Part shown: positions 21,395-33,322 of the stretch, one piece after another
How positions within the stretch are numbered: the first letter of the stretch is position 1
Layout: every line of letters starts with the position of its first letter
Position numbers and translations under genes: made by a program
Notes under the pieces: model-generated
What the model was told of the DNA's origin: nothing
Seen by the model: only the letters and a program-made list of their open reading frames with translations
The model's database searches: none
Source: Larus michahellis
Taxonomy: Eukaryota > Chordata > Aves > Charadriiformes > Laridae
Length of the DNA: 64,000 nt
Assembly (NCBI RefSeq): GCF_964199755.1
Contig: NC_133913.1
Coordinates: forward strand, 6,922,201-6,986,200
Direction of reading: 5' to 3'

Positions 21395-23068
21395 GGCGCG
21401 GGCGGGGCCGGGCGTGTGTGTCGGGGTCGGGAGGACAGCCCCGGGCGGGCCCGCCAGGGGGCGATGCCGCCTCGCCCCAACCGGCTCCAGCTGGCCCCGA
21501 GCCCCGGGCCGCTTCCCCCGCCCGACTGGGTCCGGCCCCGGCAGCGGCAACCCCGCACGCCCAGAGGGACGCACAGAGAAATCCCCCGCCACACTACCGC
21601 CGCCGCCAGGGCAGGAATGGCGCCCGGAGCGCTGGCCGTGTCCGGCGGGGACCGGCAAGGAGCGATGGCAGCCGCCGGCCCCACTGGCGCCCGGCCAGGA
21701 GCCGCGCCTTCCTGCACCGCACAGGGCGGCAGGCGGCAGAGATCCTCCTGCCCACGGGCAGCCGCCCAGCCCTCGCTGCTGCCGCACGGACCGCCCACTG
21801 CTGCTGCTCCATGGGCAGGTGCTGGGGATCTCTTTCCACCCCACTCAACGTTGCCAGGCACTCTTAGAAGAGAAAGACCCAACTGCTACAGTGCCCTCTC
21901 AAGCCCTTGCTCTGAAACCACAACCACAAGTGGTTTCTTGCTGGGAACTTTGTCAATCCGCTCAGCTACACAATTACATCCTGTACCCTCCAGCTTCACA
22001 CTGCTTCTAGTGTTGCAAAGGCATCCTGTGGAGCTTGCAGTTCTACTCCGGCACCAACTTGAGAAAGAGATACTCATTGTCACAGACACCTTCAAGTGTC
22101 TCCTGCAGTGCCTGGTGATCGGAACATAGAGCTTGGGGCACCAGATTCCCCTTAACCTCAGATTGAGAGCCTTTGGTGTTGAAGGGAAGTCCAGGAGACA
22201 GGAGAGAAGCCAGAGCTGGGCACTAGCTGAAAGACACATCTGAGACTCAAGGTCAGACTCAGGAGGGAGCCCCAAAAGAGATGTGCTAAGTTACCCCATG
22301 GGGCTGAAGGTCTGTGGGGAGAGCTGAAAGGGGGCTTCTGGGCATGGGGTCCTGGGCCCAGCTAGTCCCCGGTGAGGCCTGTGTGGCTGTAGGAGCTGAG
22401 AGAGCTGGGACAATCCGTGTTCAGAGGCTTCAGGGGCAGAGAGGAAAGGCTCAGGTCTCTTCCCTGCCTCAGCTGGGGCCTGTAGTGGCAGCCATAATTG
22501 TATTCCAAGGGAACTCCTGGCAGTTTTGCAGTCATTGGAGAGAAGAGGGGAGCCCACTGTCCTTCTGAAATGGCCTCGACTGAACAACAGGACAGTAAAG
22601 GCCTTGTGGGAGCGTGGCTGTGAATGGGGGCTGGTGTGCGAATAACGTGCTTCCTGCAGTCCCTGCCAACTGTGTGAGAAAGGCCCTGGGTGAGAAGAGG
22701 CAGAGGAGCCCTGCTCCAGGCAGCAGACACCAGAAGACATGAAAATCAAGTAGGCCTTTTACTTGCCTGGGTATTGAGGTTCTGGGGCCCAGGGTGGGAG
22801 AAGCATGTGGAGGCTGTGTGTAATGTGGGTAAGTGAAGGGACACAGAAGGACTGCCTGCACAACAGAGAGCTGTGTTGCCATGCCAGAGTGAGGCAGTGT
22901 GTCTGTCCCTGTGCAGCTGGTTTCTGGAGCAGATGCTCTTCACAGAGATGTTTCTCTTCAGGTTCCTCCTCTATGGGCAGAGGAGAAGGGAAAGAGTGTG
23001 TGACACCTGGGTCCAAGGCACTTCAGTGTGTGCCTGGTCCTCTCTCCATCCAGACAGTCCAGGGACAG
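21395..23068. other. CpG-rich block and flank downstream of V2
   Basis: 21395-21830 is a CpG-rich block as after V1 and V3. 21880-23068 is noncoding and duplicated at 37.49-38.69 kb. No conserved frame was recognised. Confidence 0.65.
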
Positions 23069-26000
23069 TAGTTGCAAGGATAGATGAGAAGATTAATAGG
23101 AAATGCCAGCTGTTCAATGCCTGGCTCAGAGACTGGTGTCATCGGCAGGACTTGGGGTTCTTTGATTATGGGCTGCTTTTCAGGATGCCAGGCCTGCTGG
23201 CAACAGACGGCAAAAGCCTGTCTCAGAGGGGGAAAAGGGTTTTAGGGCAAGAGTTGGCGGGGCTCATTGACAGGGCTTTAAACTAGATTTGAAGGGGGAT
23301 GGGGATAGATCCATGCTTGCTAGCAAAAAGCCTGAAGGTGGCATGCTGGCACTAGACTTGGAAAAGATAGGGGGCATAACCAGGCTCCTTAGGAATAAGT
23401 CTGGGGGTGGCAGAATTTCGGCTCCCGCCAGTAAAAAGGAGAAAGGACCTGTAGCCCAGCTGAAGTGCTTATACACTAATGCATGTAGCATGGGTAACAA
23501 ACAGGAGGAGCTGGAAGCCATTGTGCAGCAGGATAATTATGATGTAGTCGCCATCACAGAAACGTGGTGGGATGACTCACATAGCTATAGTGCTGCCATG
23601 GATGCCTATAGGCTCTTCAGGAAGGATAGGCAAGCAAGGAGAGGCGGGGGTGTGGCCCTGTATGTTAAGGAGTGTTACGAATGCTTTGAACTAAATGATG
23701 GTGATAATGAGACTGAATGTTTATGGGTAAGAATCAGGGGCAGGGCTAACAAGGCAGATATCGTAGTAGGAGTCTGTTATAGACCGCCCAATCAGGATGA
23801 GGAGGCAGATGAAATATTCTATAAACGGCTGGGAGAAGTCTCAAGATCGCGAGCTCTTGTCCTCGTGGGGGACTTCAATTTGCCGGACATCTGCTGGGAA
23901 TACAATACAGCAGGGAGGGAACAGTCTAGAAGGTTCCTGGAATGTGCTGGGGATAACTTCCTGACACAGCTAGTGAGAGAGCCAACTAGGGAAGGTGCCC
24001 TGCTGGATCTGTTGTTTGTAAACAGGGAAGGTCTTGTGGGGGATGTGAAGGTTGGAGGCTGTCTTGGGAACAGTGACCATGAAATGATAGAGTTTTCAAT
24101 TCTGCGAGAAGCAAGGAGAGGGGTCAGCAGAACTGCTACCTTGGACTTCCGGAGGGCGGACTTTGGGCTTTTCAGGAGCCTGTTTGACAAAGTCCCCTGG
24201 GAGGCAGTCCTCCAGAGCAAAGGAGCCCAGGAAGCCTGGATGATTTTCAAGAAGGAAGTCTTAAAGGCGCAGGAGCAGGCTGTCCCCATGTGCCAGAAGA
24301 CAAGCCGTCGGGGAAAAAGGCCGGCCTGGCTAAACAGGGAGCTAGTGTTGCAACTTCGGGAAAAAAAGAGGATCTATGGCCTCTGGAAGGAAGGGCAGGC
24401 CACTCAAGACGACTACAAAGAGGTAGTTAAGCTATGTAGGGAAAAAATCAGGAGGGCCAAAGCCCAGCTGGAGCTAAACCTGGCTTCTGTTGTCAAGGAC
24501 AACAAAAAAAGCTTCTATAAATATATTAGCAATAGGAAGAGGACTAAGGATTATCTCTGTCCTCTAGTAGATGGGGCCGGCAACATAGTGACCAAGGATG
24601 AGGAAAAGGCTGAGGTACTTAATGAAGTCTTTGCCTCAGTCTTCAGCAGTAGGACCAGTTGTTCCCTGAGCACCCAGACCCCTGAACTAGAAGACAGGGA
24701 TGGGGAGCAGAATGAAGCCCCCGTAATCCAAAGGGAAACGGTGAGGGACCTGCTTCAGCACCTGGAGGTGCACAAATCTATGGGGCCGGATGGGATCCAC
24801 CCAAGGGTATTGAAAGAGCTGGCGGAGGTGCTCGCCAGGCCACTTGGTATCATTTATGAGCAGTCCTGGACAACCGGGGAGGTCCCAGCTGACTGGAGGT
24901 TAGCAAATGTGACACCCATCCACAAGAAGGGCCGGAAGGAGGATCCGGGGAACTACAGGCCAGTCAGTCTGACCTCGGTGCCTGGGAAGGTCATGGAACA
25001 GATCCTCCTCAGTACCATTACACGGCACATGCAGGAGAACAGGGTGATCAGGCCCAGTCAGCATGGGTTTGTGAAGGGCAGGTCATGCCTATCAAACCTA
25101 ATATCCTTCTATGATAAGGTGACCCACTTAGTGGATGAGGGAAAAGCTGTGGATGTTATCTACTTGGATTTTTGCAAAGCTTTTGACACTGTTTCCCACA
25201 GCATTCTCCTGGAGAAACTGGCTGCTCATGGCCTGGACAGGTGTACTCTTCGCTGGGTAAAAAACTGGCTGGATGGCCGTGCCCAGAGAGTGGTGGTAAA
25301 TGGAGTTAAATCCAGTTGGTGTCCAGTCACAAGTGGTGTCCCCCAGGGTTCGGTGCTGGGGCCGGTTCTCTTTAATATCTTTATCAATGATCTGGATGAA
25401 GGGATCGAATGCACCCTCAGTAAGTTCGCAGATGACACTAAGCTGGGCAGGTGTGTTGATCTGCTTGAGGGTAGGTTGGCTCTGCAGAGGGATCTGGACA
25501 GGCTGGACCGATGGGCTGAGACCAATGGTATGAGGTTCAACAAGGCCAAATGCCGGGTCCTGCACTTGGGACACAACAACCCCATGCAGCGCTACAGGAT
25601 TGGGGCAGAGTGGCTTGAAAGCAGCTCGACAGAAAAGGACTTGGGAGTGTTGGTTGACTGCCGGCTGAATATGAGCCAGCAGTGTGCCCAGGTGGCCAAG
25701 AAGGCCAACAGCATCCTAGCCTGTATCAGGAATAGTGTGGTGAGCCGGACTAGGGAAGTGATCATCCCCCTGTACTCGGCACTGGTGAGGCCCCACCTCG
25801 AGTACTGCATTCAGTTTTGGGCCCCTCGCTACAAGAGGGACATTGAGGTGTTGGAGCGTGTCCAGAGAAGGGCTACAAAGCTGGTGAGGGGTCTGGAGGA
25901 CAAACCTTATGAAGAACGACTGAGGGAGCTGGGGTTGTTTAGCCTGGAGAAGAGGAGGCTGAGGGGAGACCTTAGCACCCTCTACAACTACCTGAAAGGA

Positions 26001-26310
26001 GGTTGTAGAGAGATGGGGGCTGACCTCTTCTCCCTGGTGACAAGTGATACGACAAGGGGAAACGGGTTCAAGTTATGTCAGGGGAGGTTTAGATTAGATA
26101 TTAGGAGACATTTGTTCACTGAAAGGGTTATTAAACATTGGAATAGGCTGCCCAGGGAGGTGGTGGATTCACCATCCCTGGAGGTGTTTAAAAATAGGGT
26201 AGATGGGGCACTTAGGGACATGGTTTAGAAGTGGCTCTTGTCAGGGTAGGCTAAAGGTTGGACTCGATGATCTTAAAGGTCCCTTCCAACCTCAACAATT
26301 CTATGATTCT
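23069..26310 (+). mobile_element. CR1: CR1 LINE with complete ORF2, at the A/B junction
   Basis: 3.24-kb plus-strand CR1. It starts in the region upstream of ORF2 (so it is 5' truncated relative to a full element of about 4.5 kb), contains an unbroken ORF2, a short 3' UTR (GACTCGATGATCTTAAAGGTCC) and the terminal ATTCTATGATTCT. It lies exactly between the right edge of duplicon A and the left edge of duplicon B, and is absent from the right edge of B and from the left edge of A. Confidence 0.96.
23289..26228 (+). CDS. CR1 ORF2: endonuclease - reverse transcriptase
   Basis: 979-residue polyprotein that nicks target DNA and reverse transcribes CR1 RNA at the nick. AP-type endonuclease at about residues 58-275 has catalytic E91 (ITETWWDD), GDFN with D195 and N197, and SDH at 262-264. 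RT follows with GPDGIHP, YRPVSL, an FCKAFDT motif, GVPQGS, and catalytic FADD at 713-716. The C-terminal region includes [19 protein letters not shown]. No stop or frameshift is present, which is unusual for avian CR1 and implies a young or constrained copy. ORF1 is missing, so autonomous movement is unlikely unless ORF1 is supplied elsewhere. The start used is the first ATG after an in-frame stop; the protein might begin nearer GPVAQLK. Confidence 0.96.
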   Translation: MKGDGDRSMLASKKPEGGMLALDLEKIGGITRLLRNKSGGGRISAPASKKEKGPVAQLKCLYTNACSMGNKQEELEAIVQQDNYDVVAITETWWDDSHSYSAAMDAYRLFRKDRQARRGGGVALYVKECYECFELNDGDNETECLWVRIRGRANKADIVVGVCYRPPNQDEEADEIFYKRLGEVSRSRALVLVGDFNLPDICWEYNTAGREQSRRFLECAGDNFLTQLVREPTREGALLDLLFVNREGLVGDVKVGGCLGNSDHEMIEFSILREARRGVSRTATLDFRRADFGLFRSLFDKVPWEAVLQSKGAQEAWMIFKKEVLKAQEQAVPMCQKTSRRGKRPAWLNRELVLQLREKKRIYGLWKEGQATQDDYKEVVKLCREKIRRAKAQLELNLASVVKDNKKSFYKYISNRKRTKDYLCPLVDGAGNIVTKDEEKAEVLNEVFASVFSSRTSCSLSTQTPELEDRDGEQNEAPVIQRETVRDLLQHLEVHKSMGPDGIHPRVLKELAEVLARPLGIIYEQSWTTGEVPADWRLANVTPIHKKGRKEDPGNYRPVSLTSVPGKVMEQILLSTITRHMQENRVIRPSQHGFVKGRSCLSNLISFYDKVTHLVDEGKAVDVIYLDFCKAFDTVSHSILLEKLAAHGLDRCTLRWVKNWLDGRAQRVVVNGVKSSWCPVTSGVPQGSVLGPVLFNIFINDLDEGIECTLSKFADDTKLGRCVDLLEGRLALQRDLDRLDRWAETNGMRFNKAKCRVLHLGHNNPMQRYRIGAEWLESSSTEKDLGVLVDCRLNMSQQCAQVAKKANSILACIRNSVVSRTREVIIPLYSALVRPHLEYCIQFWAPRYKRDIEVLERVQRRATKLVRGLEDKPYEERLRELGLFSLEKRRLRGDLSTLYNYLKGGCREMGADLFSLVTSDTTRGNGFKLCQGRFRLDIRRHLFTERVIKHWNRLPREVVDSPSLEVFKNRVDGALRDMV

Positions 26311-26911
26311 AAGTTAAACACTTGCCTATGCTTAGAGTTAAAAAAAAAAAACAAAACAAAACCAAAAAAAATCCCCAACAAACGACCACCAAATGATCAA
26401 TCTATTGGCCAGAGTCCTATCACCATAAGCAGTTCTACAAGGAATCTGCAAAGATGAGTCAGAAGCTAATTCCTTATATACACTGGCAGAAGCACAGGTG
26501 CCAACTGTCATAAGTGATCTCCCTAAGGGTGCCGTGGGGGTGTGGGACCAGTCCCAGCTCTGTAAAGGGAATGGTGCCTCAGTGATCAGTATTCACAGGG
26601 CAGCAGAGTGTGGCACACCTGGGACAAGCCAGACTCCCCACAGGCTGCAAACACTGAGGCTGGAACACCTGAAATTATAATAACTGATCCCAGTAAGAAA
26701 GGCACTCTGCCTCTTCAAAGCATTCCTTAAAAATGTCATTTGTTAGTGCCAGGACTAGAAAGAAAGAGATGATAATATAGGTAACCTTACATCCCTCGAG
26801 ACGCTGGGAACACTGAGCAGATCCCATTCACAGAAAAGTTGCTCCATTTTGGTCCGTTGAGTTTTAGAGCATTTTCTTCAAAGGAAACAGTTCCATTCAT
26901 CATTTCAACTG

Positions 26912-27449
26912 TCAAACGCTACAACTCTGCCAGTTGTTTATTGCATGTGAAAAACTACGAGCAGCTTTCCCATCCTTGTTTCTTAGGGTGGAAACCAAGG
27001 GGTTGAGCAGGGGAGTAAGAATGATGCAAAGAAGAGCCACTGCTCTGCCTAGCGACCCTTTGGAGGGGGCTCCCATGTACGTGGAGACACACGTGCCATA
27101 GAAACTGGCCACAGCAGTGAAATGGGAAGCACGGGTTGAGTCAGCTCAGTGCCTGCCTTCTGCACAGCAGAGCCACAGGACGATTCTTGCTCTGCACCTG
27201 TAGAGAAGTGAGGATGAAGTGGAAGCAGCAGAGGGTCACATCACAAATACCAAACATGATGACATCCTTGTTGGCAGAAGTGCCAGCACAAGCCATGTCC
27301 AGGAGGAGGGGTGGCAGATGACTGAACTGGTGCATGTGCCTGGGTGCGCAGTAAACCAAGTGGGACGTGATCTTCTCATTCCCCTGCATGCTCTTTATGA
27401 GAGCAATTTGATCTCCCTCAGAAATACACCGTTTCACTGTCCTCATTTC
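26912..27449 (-). pseudogene. Olfactory receptor C-terminal fragment (unit B)
   Basis: Duplicate of the unit A fragment, with the same frameshift and the same loss of TM1-TM4, so the receptor was already dead before duplication. TM7 motif PLLNPLVSTLRNKD is kept. Confidence 0.88.
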
Positions 27450-28346
27450 TGTGCTGACTGCCCACAGTTCCCACAGGTTTAGCTTCAGTTTCCAGCCTCA
27501 ATTCATTCAGCAGAATGAGTGACTTTTCCCTGCTGATGCCTCCAGGCCATGGCCCGAGATTTGGTGATGGAGGAAAGAGGTCACCCCAAAGCCTGTTCCC
27601 TGCATTACCACTCCTGCTATTCTGAGGAGCCAATCATCTTCTGGAACTCCACACCCACTACCCAAACACCCCAGCACAGCTCCGGCCATAGCAAGAGGAA
27701 CACCCTTCCTCAAAAGCTCGTAGGGCTGCTGCCCCCTCAGGGCCTCCTGCCTCTCTGGGCATCCATGAGCAGAGACAGAGCAGGGCAAGGCCTGATGCTC
27801 ATTGGCAGCAGAACAGCCAGGGATGCCTTCCTCAGCTCCAAGGGATGGTTCCCAAAAGAGAAGCCCCTGCAAGCCGTCCCAACCTCCCACTCCTCTGAGA
27901 ATGGAGACGGGTCTCCTTGTGCTCTCAGTCCCTTCCATCCCTTCTCCTTTGGAAGCCAGGCAGTGTCCCTAGAGGGAAGGACCACGTGGACGCCAGGCTT
28001 GAATGCAACAGAACTTTAATGATTCAAAAGAGGGAAACAAAGTCACTCCACATGGAGGCCACCAATGCGTGGGGCCCCAAGGGCAGCTGTGAGTCTGCTG
28101 TCCTTGGCTATGGAGAAGTTCCCACCTCATGTCTGTCATCCTGGCCCACAGAAGGAGATGAGACAGACAGTCCCTAGCAGTCTGGCATTAGGGGGACAAG
28201 GGGATCCAAAGCAAACAAGGAAAAGGGAGAGAAAGGCAAAGCCATTCAGCTGTGTTGAAAACAACACTCAAAAGATCAATCCGCTGCCCAGCACCATGTT
28301 CTGAGTTCCTCAGGGAGCCTCTTCTTGGGGCTTTCCTATATTCTTA

Positions 28347-28649
28347 TCAGAGGAGGGACCTTCTTCCACAGTAGCGGCTGGAAATGCCAGAGAGGTCACA
28401 GCACCCAGAGGTGATGGGCACTCCATCACAGCTGAGGATGCTGCCAACGGCAGCGGAGGTAGATGATCCCACAACGGTGTTCTGTGGGAAGGAGCTGAGG
28501 ATGGGGCCAGGCAGGGTCACCACCACGGGAGAGGGCTCGATGACAACGGTGGAGTTCTGGCACTGCCTGACACAGGGCTCATTGCAGCTGTTGGCCAGAG
28601 GTGTTGGGCCACAGGGCCGGCAGGGCAGGCACTGGTTGTAGCAGGACAT
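28347..28649 (-). CDS. Feather beta-keratin B
   Basis: Complete 100-residue feather keratin, identical to keratin A except for Cys (not Tyr) at residue 94, the residue also found in keratin D and therefore probably ancestral. The acceptor lies 22 nt before the ATG and the donor at 29027, giving a 356-bp 5' UTR intron. The ATTAAA signal is at 28015-28020. Structure and flanks match keratin A, so both should be expressed in feather follicle keratinocytes; nothing seen suggests inactivation. Confidence 0.97.
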   Translation of the reverse strand: MSCYNQCLPCRPCGPTPLANSCNEPCVRQCQNSTVVIEPSPVVVTLPGPILSSFPQNTVVGSSTSAAVGSILSCDGVPITSGCCDLSGISSRYCGRRSLL

Positions 28650-29027
28650 GTCTCTAAGGGTAGAGGTGCACCTGGGAGAGAAGCAGGGAGGAAAGAGAGC
28701 ACAAGGGTGGGTGAGGAGCAGCCTGGTTACCCTGTCACAAAGGATCTAAGGCCACTACTGAGTGGAGAGATGGAAGCTGTGTTAAGGAGCCATATTGTTA
28801 TCAATGGTCTACAAATTGGAGCCTGGCCCATGGAGTGTATCGTAATCTGTAAACCAGGGCCACCACAGCTACATCCCAGCTACTCTCTTTGCAGAACTTC
28901 CCCACACTTCCCTCTAGCATGACAGGGAGCTCCAGGACACAGAAAAGAAGAGAGGCAATACCAGCTGAGAGGTCCATCGAGGAGAGATCTCACTTTGGAA
29001 GAGGAGGAGAAGGAGCTGCAGACTCAC

Positions 29028-29094
29028 CTGGTTCCCAAGGAGAAGGAGGCCAGAGAAGTGCAGGAGAGAGCAGGGACTTGGGCTGGCTTTTATA
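29028..29094 (-). promoter_or_regulatory. Keratin B promoter (TATA) and 5' UTR exon 1
   Basis: TATAAAAG at 29094-29087 on the minus strand and a noncoding exon of ~36 nt ending CCAG|GTGAGT. Confidence 0.85.
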
Positions 29095-29099
29095 CCTGC

Positions 29100-31396
29100 C
29101 CTTCATTGCCGCAGCACCAGAGGCATCCTTTGCGGAGGTAACAATTTTTGCACAAGCTCATCTTGAATGCAAACCATCACAGCTAATGATATGGGCTGTG
29201 CTTTGGTCTCCTGCACTGCTGCCTTTTAATTTCCAGAGTTGTACCATACCCATTCCTCAATCAAAGTTTCCTGTGATCACTGGGATGAAAGGCCCCAGGA
29301 TTTCCTGGGCAGGAACGCAGCAGTGTAGGCAGAAGACTCAGTTCAAGTGCTGAGTGGGTCCAGAGGAGGCAAGTGACACCAGACTGGGTCACTTCAGTGG
29401 GGCTGTTTGGTGTCGTTCTCTGGAAGAAGCTCCAGCCGTCCTCCGCTGGCAGCCCAAGTGCTCCCGCACATGAGGAAGTGACACTTCCATCTCTTTCGTT
29501 CCCTCCTCAGCTCACCCCGGTGGTCACTTGTTGTTGCCTCCCCAGGTGTGTGCGTTGTGCTGTTAGGTTTTTGACCCCATCCTGCCTAACACTGTCTTCA
29601 GGAAAAAACTGTGGCCTGTTTTGACTCGTCCCCACTCTGTGCAGTCTGTGAGTACACAAGTAAAGACATAGGAATGCCTGGGGCCTTGTCCTTTCCCAAA
29701 TGCTCTAACCCTGCCACAGTTGTCCCCAGGTGTTGTCAGCAGGATCCGCACCTGGGTGTGTTCCTGCATCTGTTCTTCTCATCTGTGCTTTATGAGCAGC
29801 TGTGTTAGTGTGGATGAATGTGGAATCACAAATTAGTGTATAATTTCATGGTGGCCTGCATGAGACCGTGTGTGCATGTGTGTCCTTGTGTGTCCCTCCT
29901 CAAGAAGCAATATGCTGCTCATGACAGGGACATTCTCTGTTGCTCTCTCCATGAGCACCAGAGAGCAGCAGATTCAGAAGGCACCTGAGTGCAGCTGAGT
30001 GGTGATGGCACCAGCCTGCTGGAGATGTGTCCAGGGAAGAGGCACTGAAATGCAGCCCCTGCCTCCTGACACCTCCTTCTCCTGCCCCTCCAAAGCTTCT
30101 GCCAATTTCAGGCCACAAGAACAGTTTCACTCCTGTTTGACTCCTTAGTTTAATTCATATTAGCAATATTGGGAGCTCCTCAGCAGGGTTGGCAGTCCCC
30201 GCTCCCTGCCTCTCCAGGCCAGGACACAGTTCCTTTCCCCAGTATTAGAGAGATCAAAAGGATGGGGATTGCTTTCTGGGCAAGGAGAAAGGATGAGGGA
30301 TCTTGTCCACCATGTGCTGGCCATCCCTGAGTGGATCTGCTTCCAAAGCACTATTGACTGTGTCTGGGATGGGACATAGCCCTCTCTCATGCCCAAGCCA
30401 ATGCCAAACGTACTTGTGCTCTTCACAGGCGTGGTGCTGTGCCCGGCAGGGGCTGAGACCTTTTCCCAAACAGGTCCTGAATGAAAGGAACACAGAGTCT
30501 GATATCACTGCACTGTGATTGGAAGAACAGACTCTGTGGATTTCATAGGAGAAGCCAAAGAACTGATGACAGCTTTGATGTTCATGCCCATAATGAACAC
30601 TAGTGTCGGTGGTGTCTGGGGTGGGACACGGTCCTCTCTCATGTCCATGTCAATGCCAAATGGGCTTGTTCAGCACATTGACCTGATGCCATGTCAGGCA
30701 GGGGCTGAGACCTTGGATCAAACAGGTCCTGAATGAAAGGAACTTGAAGCCTGACATCGCTGTGCTGTGAGTGGAAGGACAGACCCTGTGGCTTGCACAG
30801 GGAAAGCCAAAGAGCTGACAACTGCTTTGGTCTTACAGCCTACAAGGACCTTCATGTCCCACACTGGAATCTCAGTCTGAGTGCCCAGCAACTGCCGCAG
30901 GAGGGTACAGACATTAGATTTGAGGCCACATCCACCAAAGCCTAGTGCTGTCCCACAGGCGTTTCCAAAAGGGACCCTCTTTCCAACACGGGGTGTCAAG
31001 GGTGTATGGAGTTCCTGAGCCCATCTCCCCTCCTGAATGTTTGTCTTCCTGGACTCAGGCCCAACCAGGAGACAGTGTAGCCAAGGCTTCCCCCTTCCCT
31101 TTCATGTACTTTGGTGAGCTCATTGCCAGGGAGCTCTGCTGGGACAGCTCAGCCAGGGATGACTTCCCTCTCTGTGGAGCTACTTTTGAGCCAAGTTTCT
31201 AGTGTAGTTGAGGGCAAAGCTCATTGCTTTCTTATTACTTTTTCAGGAGGTAACTGAGGCACTGTGGCCGAGAAAAGGCAGTGGAGATGAGTATCTAGAG
31301 TATAGCAGGACCTTTGACAGCCTCTCCTGTCCTTTTTATGACCTAATTGGAGGTAATTTGGCTCCATAAGAGGATGGTAAGGTGAGAGTGGAATGT
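29100..31396. repeat. Keratin B upstream flank
   Basis: No gene recognised. Copy of 17.4-19.66 kb, including the ~255-bp tandem duplication (about 30350-30603 and 30604-30860) and the first part of the old CR1 remnant (31230-31396), which the provirus interrupts at AATGT. Confidence 0.7.
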
Positions 31397-32103
31397 TGTC
31401 GCGGGCGGAGTGAATAACTTCACTTGTAGGAGAGTAGTGAAATGTTTATTAACATAAACCCGTGATTTAACAAAGTTAGTAGTGAACGCGACAGTGTTTT
31501 ACGAGATTCGATGCCAAGGTACACTTGATTATTTACTGCATAGAGGACAGGGTCAGACAAGCTGTCAGGGAGACCCTCCCATTGAGTCACGAGGTTCAGA
31601 AAGGACCCCCTTGCTTTCTAAACTCCTTCTCAGAGAGGAGTCTAGGTGCGGCTGGATCCAATCCTAGTCCCAGACTTGGTCAACGGTTTATGTCTAAAGG
31701 ATTATATATGTTCAATCAATCCTTATATCACTTAGCTAAGATTTCAAAGTTTAGCATGCTATTAGTCACTTACTGAGAATCTGTTGCGGCAAGGAACCTC
31801 TCAGCCTCGAGGAGAAGAACCTTAAGCAAGCGTCCCCACTCAAGGGGAGGTCCTGTCGTGCAGCCCGCTGCCGTGCAGGAGAGCTCAAAGGGCTCTTGGC
31901 TGTCCACTATTCATGGAGTAAGATAATTGACCTATAGTCGTATTCTCATGGGAACAAGATATCTAGGTTCCCACTCCAGACAGTGTTTTGGTTATGTTGC
32001 CAGCCATCTCCCACAGTTTAAGTGCAACTCATAACAACTCCTGCTGATGGACATGGCTTGAGCAGGAGCTGGGGGGGGGGGAAGGGGAGAGCACACCGCC
32101 ACA
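31397..32103 (-). repeat. Provirus 1 3' LTR
   Basis: Begins TGTCGCGGGCGG and ends GCCACA on the plus strand. In element orientation it starts TGTGGCGGTGTGCTC and matches the solo LTR at 43573-44245 with scattered differences. A G-run of about 12 lies near 32071. Confidence 0.88.
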
Positions 32104-32254
32104 CTCCAGCCCGTGACTATAGTCAATTCATCTTACCTTCACAGAGTGGTGGTGCTGTCACCTCTTGCCTCTGTGCCATAAATAGTATGCTAATAGGTTT
32201 TGCCTTTAGAGATTCATGGTAAGTAGACAGTGAAGCACTGCTATTTGTTATTTG

Positions 32255-33240
32255 TTAATTTGTATGTTTTGGGTGGTTGAAGTTGGGTATTTGTTTGGTC
32301 AAGTACCAAACTTTTATATACAACATAACTATAAGCAACAAACATATTAAAATTAGAACTAGCAAGATCACAACTGGGTGAAGCATACAATTAAAGAGTC
32401 CCATTGCTGTTGGTGACCATCCAAGGAGAATTTCCCACCAATAGTGTTCTCCCTCCTTTTTCACTCTTTCAAAGACACGGTGTATCTCCTCTGTATCATG
32501 CTGAACAGTGATTAAAGTTTTGTGTCCATTATTTCGAATTCGTTCTAGCAGCTGACACAGGTCATCATGCTGTAGCAGTTTCTTCACCAATGTAAGATTC
32601 ATTCCGATAGGTGTAGTCAACAAATCTTGAATCAATGTATAATTAGATTGTAGCAACTGATAAGACATAACAGGAGCTAAATAATTGAAATCACATCCCA
32701 TAATTTTAGTGAAATTACAAATACAAACATTTGAATGATTACTTGTATCTACAGTAACATTATCTACGAATATAGTATTACAAAGGGTTCTTATACAAAC
32801 ACATCCTTTTCTAACATATATAAGTACAGTTTCAGGATTTTCATCAAGGTGTATCTAAAAATGACAAACATTCTGTTCAGTGTCAAGACAAACATCTTGG
32901 GCTTTGATGGTGTTACTCTCACAAATAAATCCTTGTTGTTCTCATACAACGCAGACATTAACACCAACGGTCTGCCATTTGTTCCCATTCCATTGGGCCC
33001 ACACTCTATGTTCTAATGGATAGAGTATAGTTCCATTGTGATTTAATCCTAGTGCAATGATTGGGTATATACCATACCACAGGTTAAAAGCAGCATTGCT
33101 GAGGTTTGGAATATTAACACAAACACAGCACTTCCTTTTGCCATCCTGCAAGCTGCTGTAAGAGAAAACAAAGACTTGTTTCGGTGGGGAGAGTCTGAAC
33201 AGGTTACCCCATTAACAAGAAGGAAAAATCCACTGTGCAC
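32255..33240 (-). pseudogene. Provirus 1 env remnant
   Basis: Minus-strand envelope-like region. 32701-32255 holds a frame with a helical ectodomain and one strong hydrophobic segment of ~25 residues (about residues 107-131) followed by a short cytoplasmic tail, as in a retroviral TM subunit. 33240-32791 holds short fragments that look like surface-subunit pieces in two frames. The frame is interrupted several times, so no envelope protein is encoded. No CX6CC motif was seen. The assignment rests on position next to the 3' LTR and on the membrane segment. Confidence 0.65.
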
Positions 33241-33322
33241 TAATTCTGTTTTACACCACTGCTATCGGTATCTTCCCAGGCACGTGGGCCACGAGGTTTA
33301 GTTAAGGTCATAGGCACAATAC

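Larger units (their letters stand above)
14597..23068. repeat. Duplicon A (OR fragment - keratin A - V2)
   Basis: This 8.5-kb block recurs nearly identically as duplicon B from 26311 to 38690, where a 3.6-kb provirus adds length. Identity is very high by eye, with differences every few dozen bases. The left edge starts at AAGTTAAACACTTGCC in both copies. The right edge ends at GACAGTCC(C)AGGGACAG, after which A continues into CR1 and B into unrelated sequence. It is a direct tandem segmental duplication. Confidence 0.93.

Noticed and set aside
23819-24289. Minus-strand frame inside the CR1 ORF2
   Set aside because: It is the shadow of the endonuclease-coding strand.
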